The translations under genes were made by a program, and so were the position numbers. This document shows positions 21,416 through 33,600 of a DNA stretch of 64,000 bases, in pieces. Below the pieces are notes generated by a model. The model made no database searches and was not told where the DNA came from. It saw nothing but the letters and a program-made list of their open reading frames with translations. The DNA is from Phanerochaete sordida (taxonomy: Eukaryota; Basidiomycota; Agaricomycetes; Polyporales; Phanerochaetaceae): positions 1,298,925-1,362,924 of the forward strand of contig BPQB01000003.1 of NCBI GenBank assembly GCA_019973155.2, read 5' to 3'. Position 1 is the first letter of the stretch, and every line of letters begins with the position of its first letter.

Positions 21416-22423
21416 ATGTCCAAACAATTTCAGTTCAAGCTCGTCCTCCTGGGTCAGTTCTAACACCACGCATACATCCACGGAACATGCTGAAGAGTAC
21501 AACACAGGTGAATCCGCGGTCGGAAAGTCGAGGTACGCACGCTCCGCTCGCACCACCACGGAGTGCTGAGGCGGCAGCCCTCAAGTCTGGTCTTGCGTTT
21601 CGTCAAGGACCAGTTCGACGACTACCGGGAGAGCACCATCGGAGGTCAGCAGCAGACCGCAGCCCACTACTCACGAGACAGCTGACTGTACCCCCGCAGC
21701 GGCGTTCCTAACCCAGACGGTCGCTCTTGAGGATGGCACCAGTGTCAAGTTCGAGATATGGTGCGTCTGTCCGTGTATACTGCGCTCAACCCTATCTGAC
21801 GATTGTCAGGGATACCGCCGGTCAGGAGCGCTACAAGGTACGTCTACTTGGTGCACAGTTCCTCGATACCGAGATTGACCGAGCGGCACGTCATTTAGTC
21901 TCTGGTACGCTTCTCGTCGCAATCCCGTCCCTCCGCGCCCACTGACCACCTTCGTAGGCACCCATGTACTACCGTAATGCGAACTGCGCAGTAGTAGTGT
22001 ACGACATCACCCAATCCGCGTCCCTCGAGAAGGCGCGGTCATGGATACGAGAATTGCAACGCCAGGCCGACCCCTCGATTATCATCGCGCTCTGTGGCAA
22101 CAAGTCCGATCTTTCAGCCCGGCGGCAGGTCTCCCAAGAGGAAGCCCAGAAGTATGCCGAGGAGGAGGGTCTCATGTGGGGCGAGACCAGCGCCAAGAGC
22201 GGAGAGGGTGTTAACGAGATATTCACCGAGATTGGTATGTCCGCCGTGCCATCGTGGTCTACCCTCATCCTCTCAAATTGTTACCACAGCCAAGAAACTT
22301 CCGAAGAACGCACCGCCATCCGCTCGCGCTGGCGGTGCACGAGCGGGTGCCCCGCGCGGTGGCGTCGATCTCAACAAGCAGGCGGCCGCTCAAGGTGGCC
22401 AGAACGAGCCATGCAACTGCTGA
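21416..22423 (+). CDS. Rab5-type small GTPase (early endosome)
   Basis: Eight exons (21416-21452, 21508-21532, 21586-21644, 21700-21760, 21810-21837, 21899-21904, 21958-22234, 22290-22423) give 208 residues. All G motifs are present: GESAVGKSS P-loop, T of RESTIGAAF, WDTAGQE, GNKSDL and ETSAKSG. The effector region (STIGAAFLTQ) and the YYRNA/DITQ blocks are those of the Rab5/Ypt51-Vps21 subfamily. The C-terminus NEPCNC carries two cysteines for geranylgeranylation. It acts in homotypic early-endosome fusion and sorting to the vacuole, with VPS34, EEA1-like tethers and CORVET as usual partners. Exon 6 is only 6 nt (encoding SL between QERYK and APMYY). The acceptor of exon 3 is a CAAG rather than CAG site, needed to read KSSLVLRFV. 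Confidence 0.96.
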
Positions 22424-22649
22424 TCTCCATGCCTTCCTACGTTTCTCTTTTCCCGGCTTTCACTTTCTCTAATATCCATGCGGCCTTCTCATTGTATTCT
22501 ATATCTTCCTATGTGCAGTAGATTTCGCTTGACGCATTCTCTCCTTCCTCGGATCGAAGCTTACATTCCAGTTCTTACAACATATGTGGACACGCTACGA
22601 TGATACAACCCTGGACATACATGTGACAGATACACTGCGCGCCTGCGTG

Positions 22650-25273
22650 TCAGAACCCAGCTGCCTCCAGCCCCTTGCGCAGGTCTGCGCTCGCCCGCTC
22701 AGCGCGCTGCACGTCCTCGCTCTTCGCCCAGAACGCCGCCTGGTCGATCGCGGACGCGAGCACGAGGTTCGTCTCGATCTGGTGCATCACCGACGTGTCC
22801 TCCTCGAGCGCGTACGGCCGGGCCTGGTGTCGGAGGATCGTCTCGAGGACGTCCGTCCACTTGCGCCGCTTGACGAAGTTGAATAGGCGCACGGGTGCGC
22901 CGTCTGCCGCCGCGACCGTGCTGTCGCGGTGCTGGTCGTTGATGTGCACGACGTCCGTCAGGTACGGCCCGACGAAGGGCACGCAGGGCCCTGTTTGAGA
23001 TCGCTGGATCTGGCGAAAGGTGTGGAAGTTTCCCGCCGGGTCGTTGAGCTTGACTAGTGTCTCCAGATGCGCTGACCTCTTGGCGTGTGCCCTTGTGAGG
23101 TACAATCGCGCCACCACGGAGCTCGACAATCCTGTCACTATTGCACTCATAGAGGCATAGTCGTGCATTTCCCGACATCGCTGCGTACGTGTTAAGTTCA
23201 GGGGGAAAAAAGGTAGGAATAATTAACGGATGACCGACCTCAGCGACCTTCACCCAGAGATCGAAGACGTCTGCGCGGCGAGCGAGGTTATCGGTCCACA
23301 ATATGCTTTGCTTGACCCACGCCCCGAGTTTGTCGTGTACGGTGCAAAATGCGAGGAGGTTTGCAACGGGGTCGCCGGTACGAGTATGCACCCAATCCAG
23401 ACACTCGCGCGGGGCTATCCTCGAGTAAAGCCTGCTTCCGTACAAACAGAGATTTTCCGCGAGTTGTGACGGATCAACTCGCAAGAGCTCGTGTTTGGAG
23501 TCACGAGTTCTTCTCCGTTTCGAGGGTTTGCTGGCCGGTGAAGGTTTTGAGGGTACTTCGAACGTCTGAGCCTTATCGTCAGTGCGTGTTGCGACCGTGC
23601 AATCTGGTGGTAGACTTACCAAACGTTCCAATATCTTCAGCACTTCGCTAGCCAGAGATAGATTTTCCGCAGCTTCAATTAGCTTATTCAGCCAGCTTTG
23701 AAGACGCTGGGCTATGGACGGATCGTCCAGGATCATCCGATGTCGGGTGAGCCATGTCTCGAAGACGGACAGGACGCGTCGCTGCGCGGGGAACAAGCGT
23801 TTTATTCGCCAGTCATCAGCCTCCGCACCGGTGAGGTTTTCTGGCTGCTCCTGGTAATATTGGTCCAAGAGCAAATCAAAGACCTCGTCTGGTGTGCCGA
23901 GTGTGCACAGGGTAGAGAAAAAGGCGTGGCGAAAGCGTTGTTCGATGGAAGGGTCTGGAGGACGCGTCAGGCTCACATGACACCGACGGTTCAGGACCTC
24001 GCACTACTCACGGAGGGGTTCCGCGGCAAGGTTTTCCACCAGCGCACGGAGCGTGCCGGCGGTGATTGACCCGTCGTGGTCCAGCCTGAGCTCCTGTCCG
24101 TATGCGGGGCGCAGATACCACGGGAGCGAGGCCTGCGCAATCTTCGCGGCATGTACAGCCTGCGCGATTTCGTCGCCCGTGATCTGCCTGATCTTGTCGA
24201 CCCGCCGGGGCAGCGAGCTGGTCGACTGGTGCTCCTCTGGCGAGTCCGGCTCGCTGTCCTGCGGCTCGCCGTCCTCTTGGCTGCAGATGCTGGCGGTCTC
24301 CAGCAGCACGGACAGGGGCTTGAAGTAGAGCCCATCCTGCAGGCGTACGAGGCGTCGGTGGGCACACCGTGGGTGGCACGCAGCATAGGTATCGGAGGGG
24401 TATATGTCTTCGGCAAAGCTGGAGCTCGGATCCACGGATGTAGGGTCCGCTGGGGTATCTGCGTGGAGGGCTGTTCGTGGTGTAGGGGGAGGCGGTGGCG
24501 GCGCCGCAGGGGACGAAGGGCAAAGTTTAAGCAGCTCACTGGGGTTCCACGTGAGCTCTTGGACAGGAGAGTGACTGTCGTTCATGAACGGAGACCGCGC
24601 TGAGACGGGGACGTCGTACGGTGTATTTGCTGAAGAGCGAGAGGGGGAGAGGGATCGCTGCACCGCATTGGGATTTGGCTCAGGTAGCACCGTTGCTCCC
24701 AGGGATGTCCCTCTGCTGCGCGTTCCGGTGCGGCCGGGGCTTTCGAGGCTATCGGGTGACAGAACAAAGGGCTGATAGAGATGCTCGGATAGATGCCCCG
24801 CGTCATGAACGCAGCAGGCCTCCATGGCTGACGCTAGCCAGCCGTCCCGAGATCCTTCAGGATCTTCAAGGGCCGGCTGCGACAGCGGCTCGACATAGGA
24901 CGCTGGAATCCAGCCTACGGACTCGTCGTCTTCCCTATGTGCGGCACACCAGCCCTATTGTTGGCCGCGATATCAGTCAATGCCGTAGAGCACAGCCCAC
25001 TGAACTCACAGAGCTGTCCCCATATATCACCTCGAAGACCTCCCCACATCGGAACGACAACTGTTCCGATCCCGCGCCGTCAAAGTCATAGATTGCGCGA
25101 ACTATGACTCCCTCGTGGCTTCCATGACTGGCCATGGAGGCCGAGTCGTTCGTCGTACTGCTGTAGGAGAGGCTGCAGACTGACGAGGTCGCGCTGGGGT
25201 AGTCCATGGAAGAGTCAATCAAGAGCTTCGGTAGAGTGCGGGCCTTGGCTCTCGATAGCGTCGGGGTATCCAT
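22650..25273 (-). CDS. Ras guanine-nucleotide exchange factor with N-terminal SH3 domain (Cdc25/Ste6 type)
   Basis: Five exons (25273-25010, 24954-24012, 23954-23620, 23571-23239, 23180-22650) give 801 residues. An SH3 domain lies at about 56-111 (VIVRAIYDFDGAGSEQLSF, then GWCAAH and SVGWIPASYVE). The middle is Ser/Pro-rich. A RasGEF-N/REM module follows from about 380 (GTLRALVENL into RFRHAFFSTL ... PDEVFDLLLDQY). The CDC25 catalytic domain runs from about 543 (VDPSQLAENLCLYGSRLYSR) to about 790, including CREMHDYASMSAIVTGL, FVGPYLTDVVHI and FNFVKRRKW. It loads Ras with GTP at the plasma membrane, upstream of cAMP/PKA and MAPK signalling and mating in fungi. The 48-nt intron 23619-23572 is a multiple of three and has no stop, so it can be retained in frame. 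Confidence 0.92.
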
Positions 25274-26622
25274 TGTTCTGCTAAGGGATAGCCTGGGATA
25301 GCGGAAGATAGCGGTGTCAGGGGATAAGGTAATCTGGCGGTAGAGCTCTCAAGAGGAGCAGTGGTCGAAACCTTGCCCAGCAAAGCCTGAGAGGGGATAG
25401 GTGTGGACAGAGGCCATATTCGCAGCGAGGAACGCGGCCTTAAGAAAGCTGTTCCCTGGGCCTGCCAAGGCACCAGATGGGAGTGTGATGATACTTGGGC
25501 TTGGGATGATGACAAGTGGCCAGGAGCAAGTCGCGGCAAGCTGCAAGCGCAAATACGCCATCCACATCATCCGGGGTCATCCATTCGCCCGGCTCTGCGA
25601 TCCAGCTGCGATCCCTCGCCGGTCTCGACTTGTTCATATCTCGCGGCAGCGCGTTTATACAGATCTCCGCTAGCTGTTGTGGGCGAGAAGAATTGTCTGA
25701 GATGGATACCACCTGGCACAGAACACCGAGGAGGACGCTAGAGTCCTAAGATAGGTCAAAAGCGCCGGACGATGCGGGCAACTAGGGGAATGAGTATGAT
25801 CTGTAGGGCCGCTCAGACTTCTCCAACTGTCAGCTCCACACCTAGGAGCGGGTTGCGGGGGGCTACTAGTCAAGTTCGTGGTGGTACCCGTGTCAACGAC
25901 GTACGTACAACTGTACAGGATCCATAGCGTGCACCACGGACATCAGCCGCGAGCGGATCTCTTCATGATAACTACCTGACTGCCGAGAAGTCCGAGCTCG
26001 ACCAAGTGTGCCGAACGAAAGGCACTGTACAGCTATTGCACGCTATTCACATCCCTTGTTGTGTACAGCTTCACTGATGATGCGAACGAACGTTTGTGCA
26101 TCTGGCAGGCACCGAGGACATGGAACACGAGGATGGTTGGCAAAGCTACGGACTGTGTGTAACGTGGCAGGTCTCCTCAGCTGGCTGAGTCCCGCAGCCT
26201 TCGTAGCAGGCCTTACGCAGCATTGCAAGCGACTCGACTCGGAGGGTACACGCTGTTCGACGTCCAGCTGTACCCTTACTGGTCATCTTACACCTTGAGC
26301 TAGTCAATCGTGTCATGAACAAGTGTCACAAGCAAATAAAGCTGTTGAGGTGCTGAGGAAATGTGGTTGCGCAAACCGGGTACGTGGGATGGTGGTCGGA
26401 ACGTAGAGACCTGCCAAATGCGTCCCAGCACTTTGGAGACGCGCGATCTGGATAAGATCGGTCCGCACCGCATCACCGACGCAGCGGCGCAGCGGGGGCC
26501 TCCCTGCACCCATCCGCAAGATATTCCTGGTATCCAAGTCTTCAGAAGGCTCAGATAGTCTGTAAGTGAAGGGTATGCAACGAGAATAACCGCCTCACTA
26601 GAGTAGTCACTCATAGCACAAG
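25274..26622. promoter_or_regulatory. Long divergent upstream region (RasGEF / IST1)
   Basis: About 1.35 kb between outward-facing start codons. Open frames here (for example 25440-25712 and 26300-26731 minus) show no domain and are not called. It may hold non-coding first exons of the RasGEF gene. Confidence 0.45.
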
Positions 26623-27876
26623 ATGGTTCCTTGGAATGCGGCCAAGGCAAAGGTAGGCTTAACTCGGAGACATGGAGCACCGTCCACTTACCGCTTGCCA
26701 TGTCCACTAGGTTCAGCTGAGGTAGGAACACAGCACTGTTGGTCTAATGAGACTAACCTCGTCGCTCGATGTAGACTAGGCGTGCAGCGATTACGCACGC
26801 TGCAGGAGAAGAAGGCGGCTCAGGCGAAGGCCGCCAGGCGAGACATCGCCATGCTCGTCGAGAAGGACAAGCTCGAGACAGCGCGGATCAAGGTCGAGAA
26901 CAGTGAGAAGCACTATGCCAAACGTTGTAACGAGCTTGCGGCTCACTTGCCATTCTCTTCGCAGTTATCAACGAGGACATCTACGTCGAGCTGTTAGAGC
27001 TGCTCGAACTCTATTGCGAGCTCCTGCTGGCGCGTTTTGGTGTTCTCGACCAGCCGTAGGTCTAAAATTACCAGCCTCTTCCTGCTCAATCTGAAGTTAT
27101 CCCTCGTAGCACCCGAGAACCCGACCCTGCCGTCAGCGAGGGCGTGTGCGCGATCATCTACGCCGCACCCCGCACCGAGCTCAAAGGTACAGCCACACCC
27201 AACTCACAAGCCCAACCCACCCCGCAGCTGACACCCCACCACCACAGAGCTCCACGTCCTCCGCGATATCCTCATGCACAAGTACGGCCGCGACTTCTCC
27301 GCCGGCGTGATGGAGAACAAGGACGGCTGCGTGACGGAACGCGTGCGTCCCCTCCCTTCCTCCCTTCCTCTCTTCCTCTCTTCCTCTCTTCCTCCCTCCC
27401 TCCCTCCCCTGTCGCCGCCGCGCCGCAGCACGCTGACCCGCCGTGGCGCAGGTGACGAAGAAGCTCGCGACCGCGACGCCCTCCGCGGCGCTCGTCGACG
27501 CCTACCTCGGCGAGATCGCGAAGGGCTACGGCATCGCGTGGACGCCGCCCGGCGCCGCGCCCGCCGGCGACGAGGGCCGCGACGGCGGCGCGACGGTGAG
27601 TGCCCGCGCTCGCCTCCGAGCACGGCCCCGCTGACGTGCGTTCCTCGGTGGTAGCGACAGGAAAAGCCCGCGAGCGCGCTCGACACGCCGCTCCCCGACG
27701 CGGCCGCGATCTCGGCGGAGGCGCGCAGCAACGGCGCGCGCACGCCGAAGCTGCCCGAGGTCCCGCCCAGCGAGGACGCAGGCGCGGGCGCGGGCGCGGC
27801 GGGCAAGAAGGCGGAGCCGCCCGAGGACGACTTCGAGGCGCTTGCGAAGCGGTTCGCGGCCCTCAAGAAGCGGTAG
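26623..27876 (+). CDS. IST1: IST1-like ESCRT-III regulator
   Basis: Eight exons (26623-26652, 26711-26721, 26775-26902, 26965-27055, 27110-27186, 27248-27342, 27452-27595, 27655-27876) give 265 residues. The N-terminal IST1 domain is unmistakable: VQLRLGVQRLRTLQEKKAAQ, AARRDIAMLVEKDKLETARI, then IINEDIYVELLELLELYCEL and VCAIIYAAPRTELKELHVLR. IST1 is an ESCRT-III-fold protein that regulates the VPS4 ATPase and forms membrane tubules with CHMP1/Did2 in endosomal sorting. The C-terminal DDFEALAKRFAALKKR resembles a MIT-interacting motif that docks on VPS4. The linker is Ala/Pro/Glu-rich. Exon 2 is only 11 nt. The last acceptor has a 6-nt alternative (GTAG at 27654 or CAG at 27660), adding or dropping Arg-Gln. 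Confidence 0.95.
27348..27414 (+). repeat. Polypyrimidine (CT-rich) tract inside IST1 intron 6
   Basis: An almost pure C/T run of CCTT, CTCTT and CCCT units fills the first part of intron 6 (27343-27451), which is about twice the typical intron length here. Confidence 0.8.
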
Positions 27877-28138
27877 GCTCGTGGGCTGGGTTTGGATGGA
27901 AGTGTACAACAGATACCACGCGCTATGGCACAATCAATTTGTCTCTGAGCATACATACTTACAGAGCCAAGAGAGTTCCTCTCAGGATGGTTCTTGAATT
28001 CACACAAACCAAGTTTCCTCGACTCGAGCAACGCCCATCGCCACAGCGAACTCCGAATAAAAAGATTATCACATTGACTACGCTACCTAAAATGCTACAA
28101 GAATCATATGCTCCACAAGTGTCCCCGCGCAGGCCCTG

Positions 28139-30069
28139 CTACCGTCCAGTGAGCCGGACCTCGAGCCAGCGCAGCGGCGGGTACGCGACGGCCGCAAAGG
28201 CCGCGGCGAGCTCGAAGCCGAGGTCCGCGCCGTACAGGTCGCCCGCGGCCTTGCCGATCGGGCCAGTGTACCACACCTCGGACATGCCGACGACGGCACC
28301 CGCGACGCCGCAGCAGCCCGCGACGATGCCCGCGACACCGACGGGCAGCCTACGCGAGCCATCAGCACACACAAGCACAGGCGCACGAGAGAAAGGGCAA
28401 CGCACCGGCTCGGCGAGTCCCAGTCGTCGAGGTTGTAGCCACCGAGGGGCCCGTGCGGCCGGCGGAAGAGGAAGTGCTCCTCGGCGACGATGACGATGAA
28501 GAACGCGGTCCAGTAGCTGAGGATGCTGAGGAAGTTGCTCAGGATCTCCGCGAAGTGCTCGCGGCCGGCGACGCCCGCGACGGTGTACACGACGAACGCC
28601 GTGAACACCCACACGAAGCGCGGCACGGCCGCGAACGGGCGCCCGAGCGCCTGGATCGAGAGCCCTGCGCTGTACGTGTTCGGGATGTTGTTCGCGCTGT
28701 GCGCGCGTCAGCGTCAGCGCGGGCGGAAGCATGGGGGAGGGGACGCACACGACGGAGAACGCGAGCAGCACGAGGATGAACTTGCCGCCGCCCTTCCACG
28801 GGGAGAGCACCTTGCTCAGCAGGCCGCCGGTGCTGCCGTCCGCGAACGCGTCGACGTACGCCGGATCCGTGATCGTCATGAGCGCGGCGCCGAGGATCTC
28901 GACGAACGAGATCGGGATGAACAGCCCGAAGAACGTGAGGATGAAGACGCGCGCGCTCGGGGTGTCGGCGGGCAGCCTGCAGTTGTAGTCTGCTGCGACT
29001 GGGGCCCACTGGAGGGCGACGTCAGATTGAGCCATACGCCGTTAAAAGTGTGCAGACTCACACCAGTGACAGACCCAAAGACGATACCCCCAAAGCTGAG
29101 GATGTCGGCAGAGAGATTCTTGCCGGTGTCCTCGTTCGCCTTCTGCGCGTTGATGTCGAAGCCGGCGTGTCCACCGAGCCCCCACAGGAAGAGCATTACG
29201 ATGGAGATGACGATCCACGCATACCGCTCGTAGTGGTGGACGAGGTCGTAGCCGACGAAGCAGGGGATGAGACTGCAGATGCCGACGACGATGATGCCGA
29301 CCACGAGCGGGAGAGTCCCTGGGTTGACCGACGCGAGGGTCTGCCCGCCAAGGATGACTGCGGTGACCGAGAACCCGAGTCTACGCGTTTCCCTCAGCAT
29401 GTCGCGTGACGCATACAGCCTGCACCGGAACTCACTGCGTCAGGATGTTCAGGATGGAGTAGATGGTCCCGCCGACGTAGCCCGAGCTATACCGGGTGAT
29501 GATCATCGTCCGGAGCCCCGTCTTCGGGCCGAGGGTGGCGATGAACGCGGTGCACATCGCGCCGAGGGCCCCAAAGCAGATGATGGTCGCGATCGCATGC
29601 CTGGGGGCTCGTCAGGGAGGGCACACGACGCGACGTGGCGGGGTACGCACGGGAGGGTGAGCGTGTAGAACTCCTGGCCGAGGACGCCGATGGGGATGGT
29701 CGTCAGCACGCAGTTGACGGACCTGGCCGCGCGCGTCAGCACCCCACGGCTCGAGCTGCACGTCACGCGACAGGGCGACTCACCACCACATGAGGAGGCT
29801 GCCCGGGCGGTTCAGCGGGGGCGCGCACGCACGGTCAACGGGGACACGCACTTGTTCCACACGTTCTTCGTCTCGCGCTCGCTCTCCGGGACGCGCTCGA
29901 CGCCGCGGGCCTCGACGCCGCTCGCGAAGAGGCGCTGCATGGCGGGGCCGAGGCGGCCGTACCGCGCGTAGCGGTCGGCGACGGCGGCGTCGTCGGGGGC
30001 GGCGACGGCGGCGAGGACATGCTCGGTGCCGAAGCCCTTCTCCTTGTCGTCGTCGTAGCTGTCAGACAT
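28139..30069 (-). CDS. NCS1-family purine-cytosine permease (Fcy2-like)
   Basis: Eight exons (30069-29852, 29798-29784, 29722-29651, 29600-29436, 29380-29062, 29008-28749, 28696-28406, 28349-28139) give 516 residues. The cytosolic N-terminus ends in RVPESERETKNVWNN, followed by LLMWWSVNCVLTTIPIGVL, the conserved entry to TM1 of fungal purine-cytosine permeases. LGFSVTAVILGGQTLASVNP, SVTGWAPVAADYNCRLP, FANNIPNTYSAGLSIQALG-type and FRRPHGPLGGYNLDDWD blocks are family hallmarks. About 12 membrane segments are expected. The protein imports cytosine, adenine, guanine or hypoxanthine by proton symport at the plasma membrane; substrate choice cannot be read here. Exon 2 is 15 nt. Convergent with IST1, with 262 bp between stop codons. 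Confidence 0.93.
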
Positions 30070-30619
30070 GGCGGCGGGGGGCTGGGCTGGGAGGGCGGCG
30101 TGTTCGCTGCCATCGGGCTGAATTTATGACCAGAAATTTTGATTGCTCCCAAGAGCCATGCTGGCCTATCTCGATCGCCGGCTGCGGATCAACGCCACCG
30201 CGCAGCTGCCTCCGGCGCGGCCGTCCCTCTACGCAGGCGCCCGCCCGCCCTCCGCCCTCGTACGCTTGGCGACCCAGCCAAGACCGTCTAAGCCGTGCAC
30301 ACGCCCAGCAGCAGCCTCTGCACACCCCGCTTTCTCACTCAAATTCCACCGCGCCCTTCGCGGGCAGTGCGCTCTGATGGCACGCTCCTTATCAGCTCCG
30401 CCGGTGGACCTGCCCCCGTGGCGTCTCCACGGGTACAGAGATCACTCGGCCATACGACTCCCTCCCAGCCTTGCACATGGGTCGAGACTCCCCCTACGCT
30501 CTACGCCAGTCTACGCCTCAACCCCGCACCGTGCCTTGTGGCTGAAAATGTTCCTCGATAAGACGCTCCGAATACGCAGAAGAAAGGTACAGTAATATAG
30601 CGGGGGCCCAGCGCGCCCT
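30070..30619. other. Intergenic: permease upstream region and beta-COP 3' flank
   Basis: 550 bases between two minus-strand genes. A 146-codon open frame on the plus strand (30158-30595) is Pro/Ala/Arg-rich and has no domain. I regard it as chance. Confidence 0.5.
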
Positions 30620-33600
30620 CTACACCGGCGGCTTGTTATCTTTTTGCGCTGCACGTGGACGCGCCGTCAGAGACAGGCTATCGCCCATATTCGCAGAGCA
30701 CACGCACCCATCGTTATCCGGTCGCCCAGGGACAGCGCGATGCCCTGCGTCTTGCTACGGATGCGCACATGTCCGATGATCGTGCCTTGCTCCGTCCGCT
30801 CCACGCTCAGGTTGGCCAGCGCGTCCTCGCCTGCACAGCGGTCAGACATGATCACCACCACCCACGCAACGAACGGCCTCACCGAATAGACTGCGAGCAT
30901 ACATGTTCGCCGACAGGAAGTCGCACTCGCCGGATACTGCGCCCTCCGGTGTCAGGCACGACATGTTCGTGGCCTTCATGACATGCTTCAGGTAGTCGCG
31001 CGGGTCGCTGCCACGGTCTGTCAGTCGCTGTTCGAGTGCGATGGAAGAGGAAGCACGCACGACATGGTCGTCGACACGTTCACACGGTTCTCCCACTCGA
31101 ACTCGGTCCACATGCTACGGAACTGCCACGCCGCGGCGGTGAGCGCAGGCCCAACCTCACAGCGGGGCAAATGCGCACCTGAGCCTCCGTGCAGTACGCG
31201 GGCTTGATGTAGTCCATGATGTCGATGTGGATGTCGTTCAGGATGACGCACTGCTCGGACATGCCGGGGCCCTCCCAGAGGATGCTCCCGAAGATGACGC
31301 CGGTCTCGGTCGACGACACCTTGATCGTCGCCTTGATGCTCTGGAAGCTGTGCGGCGCGATCGTGTACGTCGACGGCCGCTCGACGAGCTTCAGGTCGCC
31401 GAGCGTCGCGAAGTCGAGGCACAGGTTCTGCAGCGTGTCCGCCGTCTGGTTCACGAGCAGCACGTCTGCGCCCGCGTGAGCCGCGCACACACTCGCGCCA
31501 CAACAAGGCACTCACCGAGCAGGATGTCGAAGCCGTGCACCTTGACGTACGCCTCCGCGTAGATCGGGTCCGAGAAGCCCGTGAGCTGCGAGATGCGGCT
31601 GAGGTTCGAGAGGAAGTCCTCGCGCGCGCCGTCCGCGCCCGTCGCGCGCACGAGGTCCTCGTGGTCGTCGACGAGGTCCTCCGCGGCCTTCTTCGAGAAC
31701 TGCCGGAACGCGAGCAGGTCGTCGACCTGGATCGCGGCCGGCTTCGCGCTCTCCTGCTCCTTCTTCTCCGCGGCCTTCTGCTCCTGCGCGCCGAGCATCT
31801 TCGCGTACGCGCTCTTCGTGTCCCGCAGGAAGAGCTCGTGCACCGCCGGCTTCGCCTGCAGCTCGCTCAGCGTCTCGATGCAGTTCATGATCCGCTCGCT
31901 CGAGTCCTCGTCGATCGGCACCGTCACGAACTTGGACTGGCCGACGCGGATGACCGACGCCATGATGAGCATCGCCTAGCAGCGCGTCGTTAGTACCTAA
32001 AATACTGGTGTTATCATCTGCAACGCACCTCCGCACGAAGGGTGTTCGTAGCCTTCTGGTCGTCGCTGAGCTCCGAGTGCCTGAGCACAAGCTTCGTGAG
32101 CGCAGACGAGAGCACAGCGCCCGTGAAGAAGTCGCCGCCGAGGATCAGGGTGCGCAGCGGCGGCTTGGCGGCAGCTTTGACCGCCTCAAGACGTGCCGCC
32201 GACATGCTCGTGAACGCCGTCTCGGTCGCATACGTACCGTCCGCGAGCACCTTGGGCTTGGTGCTCTCGGCCTTCACCTCGGCCTTATCCTCAGTCTTGT
32301 CCTCGTCCTCGCCGCCGGCCTCGTCGAGCAGCTTCTGTTCGGACGCAAGGATCGGGATCTCGCCGAGGACCTTGCGCAGCTCCTGGAACGTCTGCTGGAT
32401 CTCGGGGAGCGCCTCGACGTATTCACCCAGGATCCAGAGCACACCGCGGTAGACCTTGCCAGACTTGATCTCGCTGAGGGTCTGGATGAGCTTCTCGCAA
32501 ATCGTCGTTCGCAGTTTGGGGAACTTCTCGACGACCTCGCTAGACATCCTGTCAGACGACCGAAATGCCTATAAGAGCACGCAACGTACCGAACAAAGGC
32601 GACGACGTCCAGAGCAGAGGGGTTGTTGGAGTCGCCCAGGAAGTCCATGAGAGCGTGTACCACAGTCGCAGCGACCTCAGAGAACCTGACAGCGCAAATG
32701 TGGATGGACTGGATGAGGAGTTGCCTGTACTCGGGGGCCTTCTCGAACTCCTGCTCCTGTGTCCGCTGCAGTTGCTTCTTGAGGAAGAGCACAACGTCTT
32801 CGACGCTTCGACTTGAAACCAGGTTCAAGACGATGCCAATAGCCTTGCGCCGTACTTCGAGGTCGGTGCTATACCAAAATAAGCTCACGATTGCATGTGC
32901 GACCGCACTCGTCGCGTACCTGGACAGGATCTGGAGGATATCCATGATGAGGCTGTCGAGAACGTGTCCATGACGCGAACGAAGGGCATCCAGACGGTCG
33001 AGAACGATGAGCTTCGCGTTGTTGTCGGATTCCCTCGTGACCAAGTTGATGTAGCATGACGCAGCAGCTGTCGAAAGTATGAGTGAAGCAGCAGTGCCAA
33101 GTCCGCGAAGCGCGTACCCTTGATCGCGGCAGGGTTCTGCGTCAGTGCGGTAAGGGTGGCAGCAGCTTCGTACTTGACGGCGTGTGACGACGCGTTCAGG
33201 AGCTCAGAGATGAGGAGGATGTACCGAGCCTGCGGCACGACGTCAGTGAGCCGGCGCGCATACGCCGGGCGCAGCCACGTACCCGGTGCGTAGTGTCCGT
33301 CTTGCAGTCCTGGCGGATGACCTCGATGATGCTCATCTGCAGCAGCTCGTCCATGCTCGGGATCTGGTCGAAGACCTGCAGGATGTACTCCACGGCCTTG
33401 GGCATCGCGCAGTTCGCGAGGAACACGAACGCATTCCGCTTGCACGTCGCGTCCGACTCGGCGGCGAGGAATGTGTGGATGAGCTCGGGTGCGTCGGGGA
33501 TGAGGTTCTCAAACTCGCGGTAGATGGAGTAGATCGCGAACACGGCGTTCTTGCGTACGTACGAATGACGGTGCTCAAGGCAGGAGCGGCAGATGGGGAC

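Noticed and set aside
27204..28031. 275-codon minus-strand frame
   Set aside because: Antisense shadow of the IST1 exons, which have clear homology on the plus strand.
30158..30595. 146-codon plus-strand frame between the permease and beta-COP
   Set aside because: Low-complexity Pro/Ala/Arg composition, no domain, and it fills an interval expected to hold promoter and 3' flank.
31535..31993. 152-codon plus-strand frame rich in Arg and Leu
   Set aside because: Antisense shadow of a beta-COP exon.
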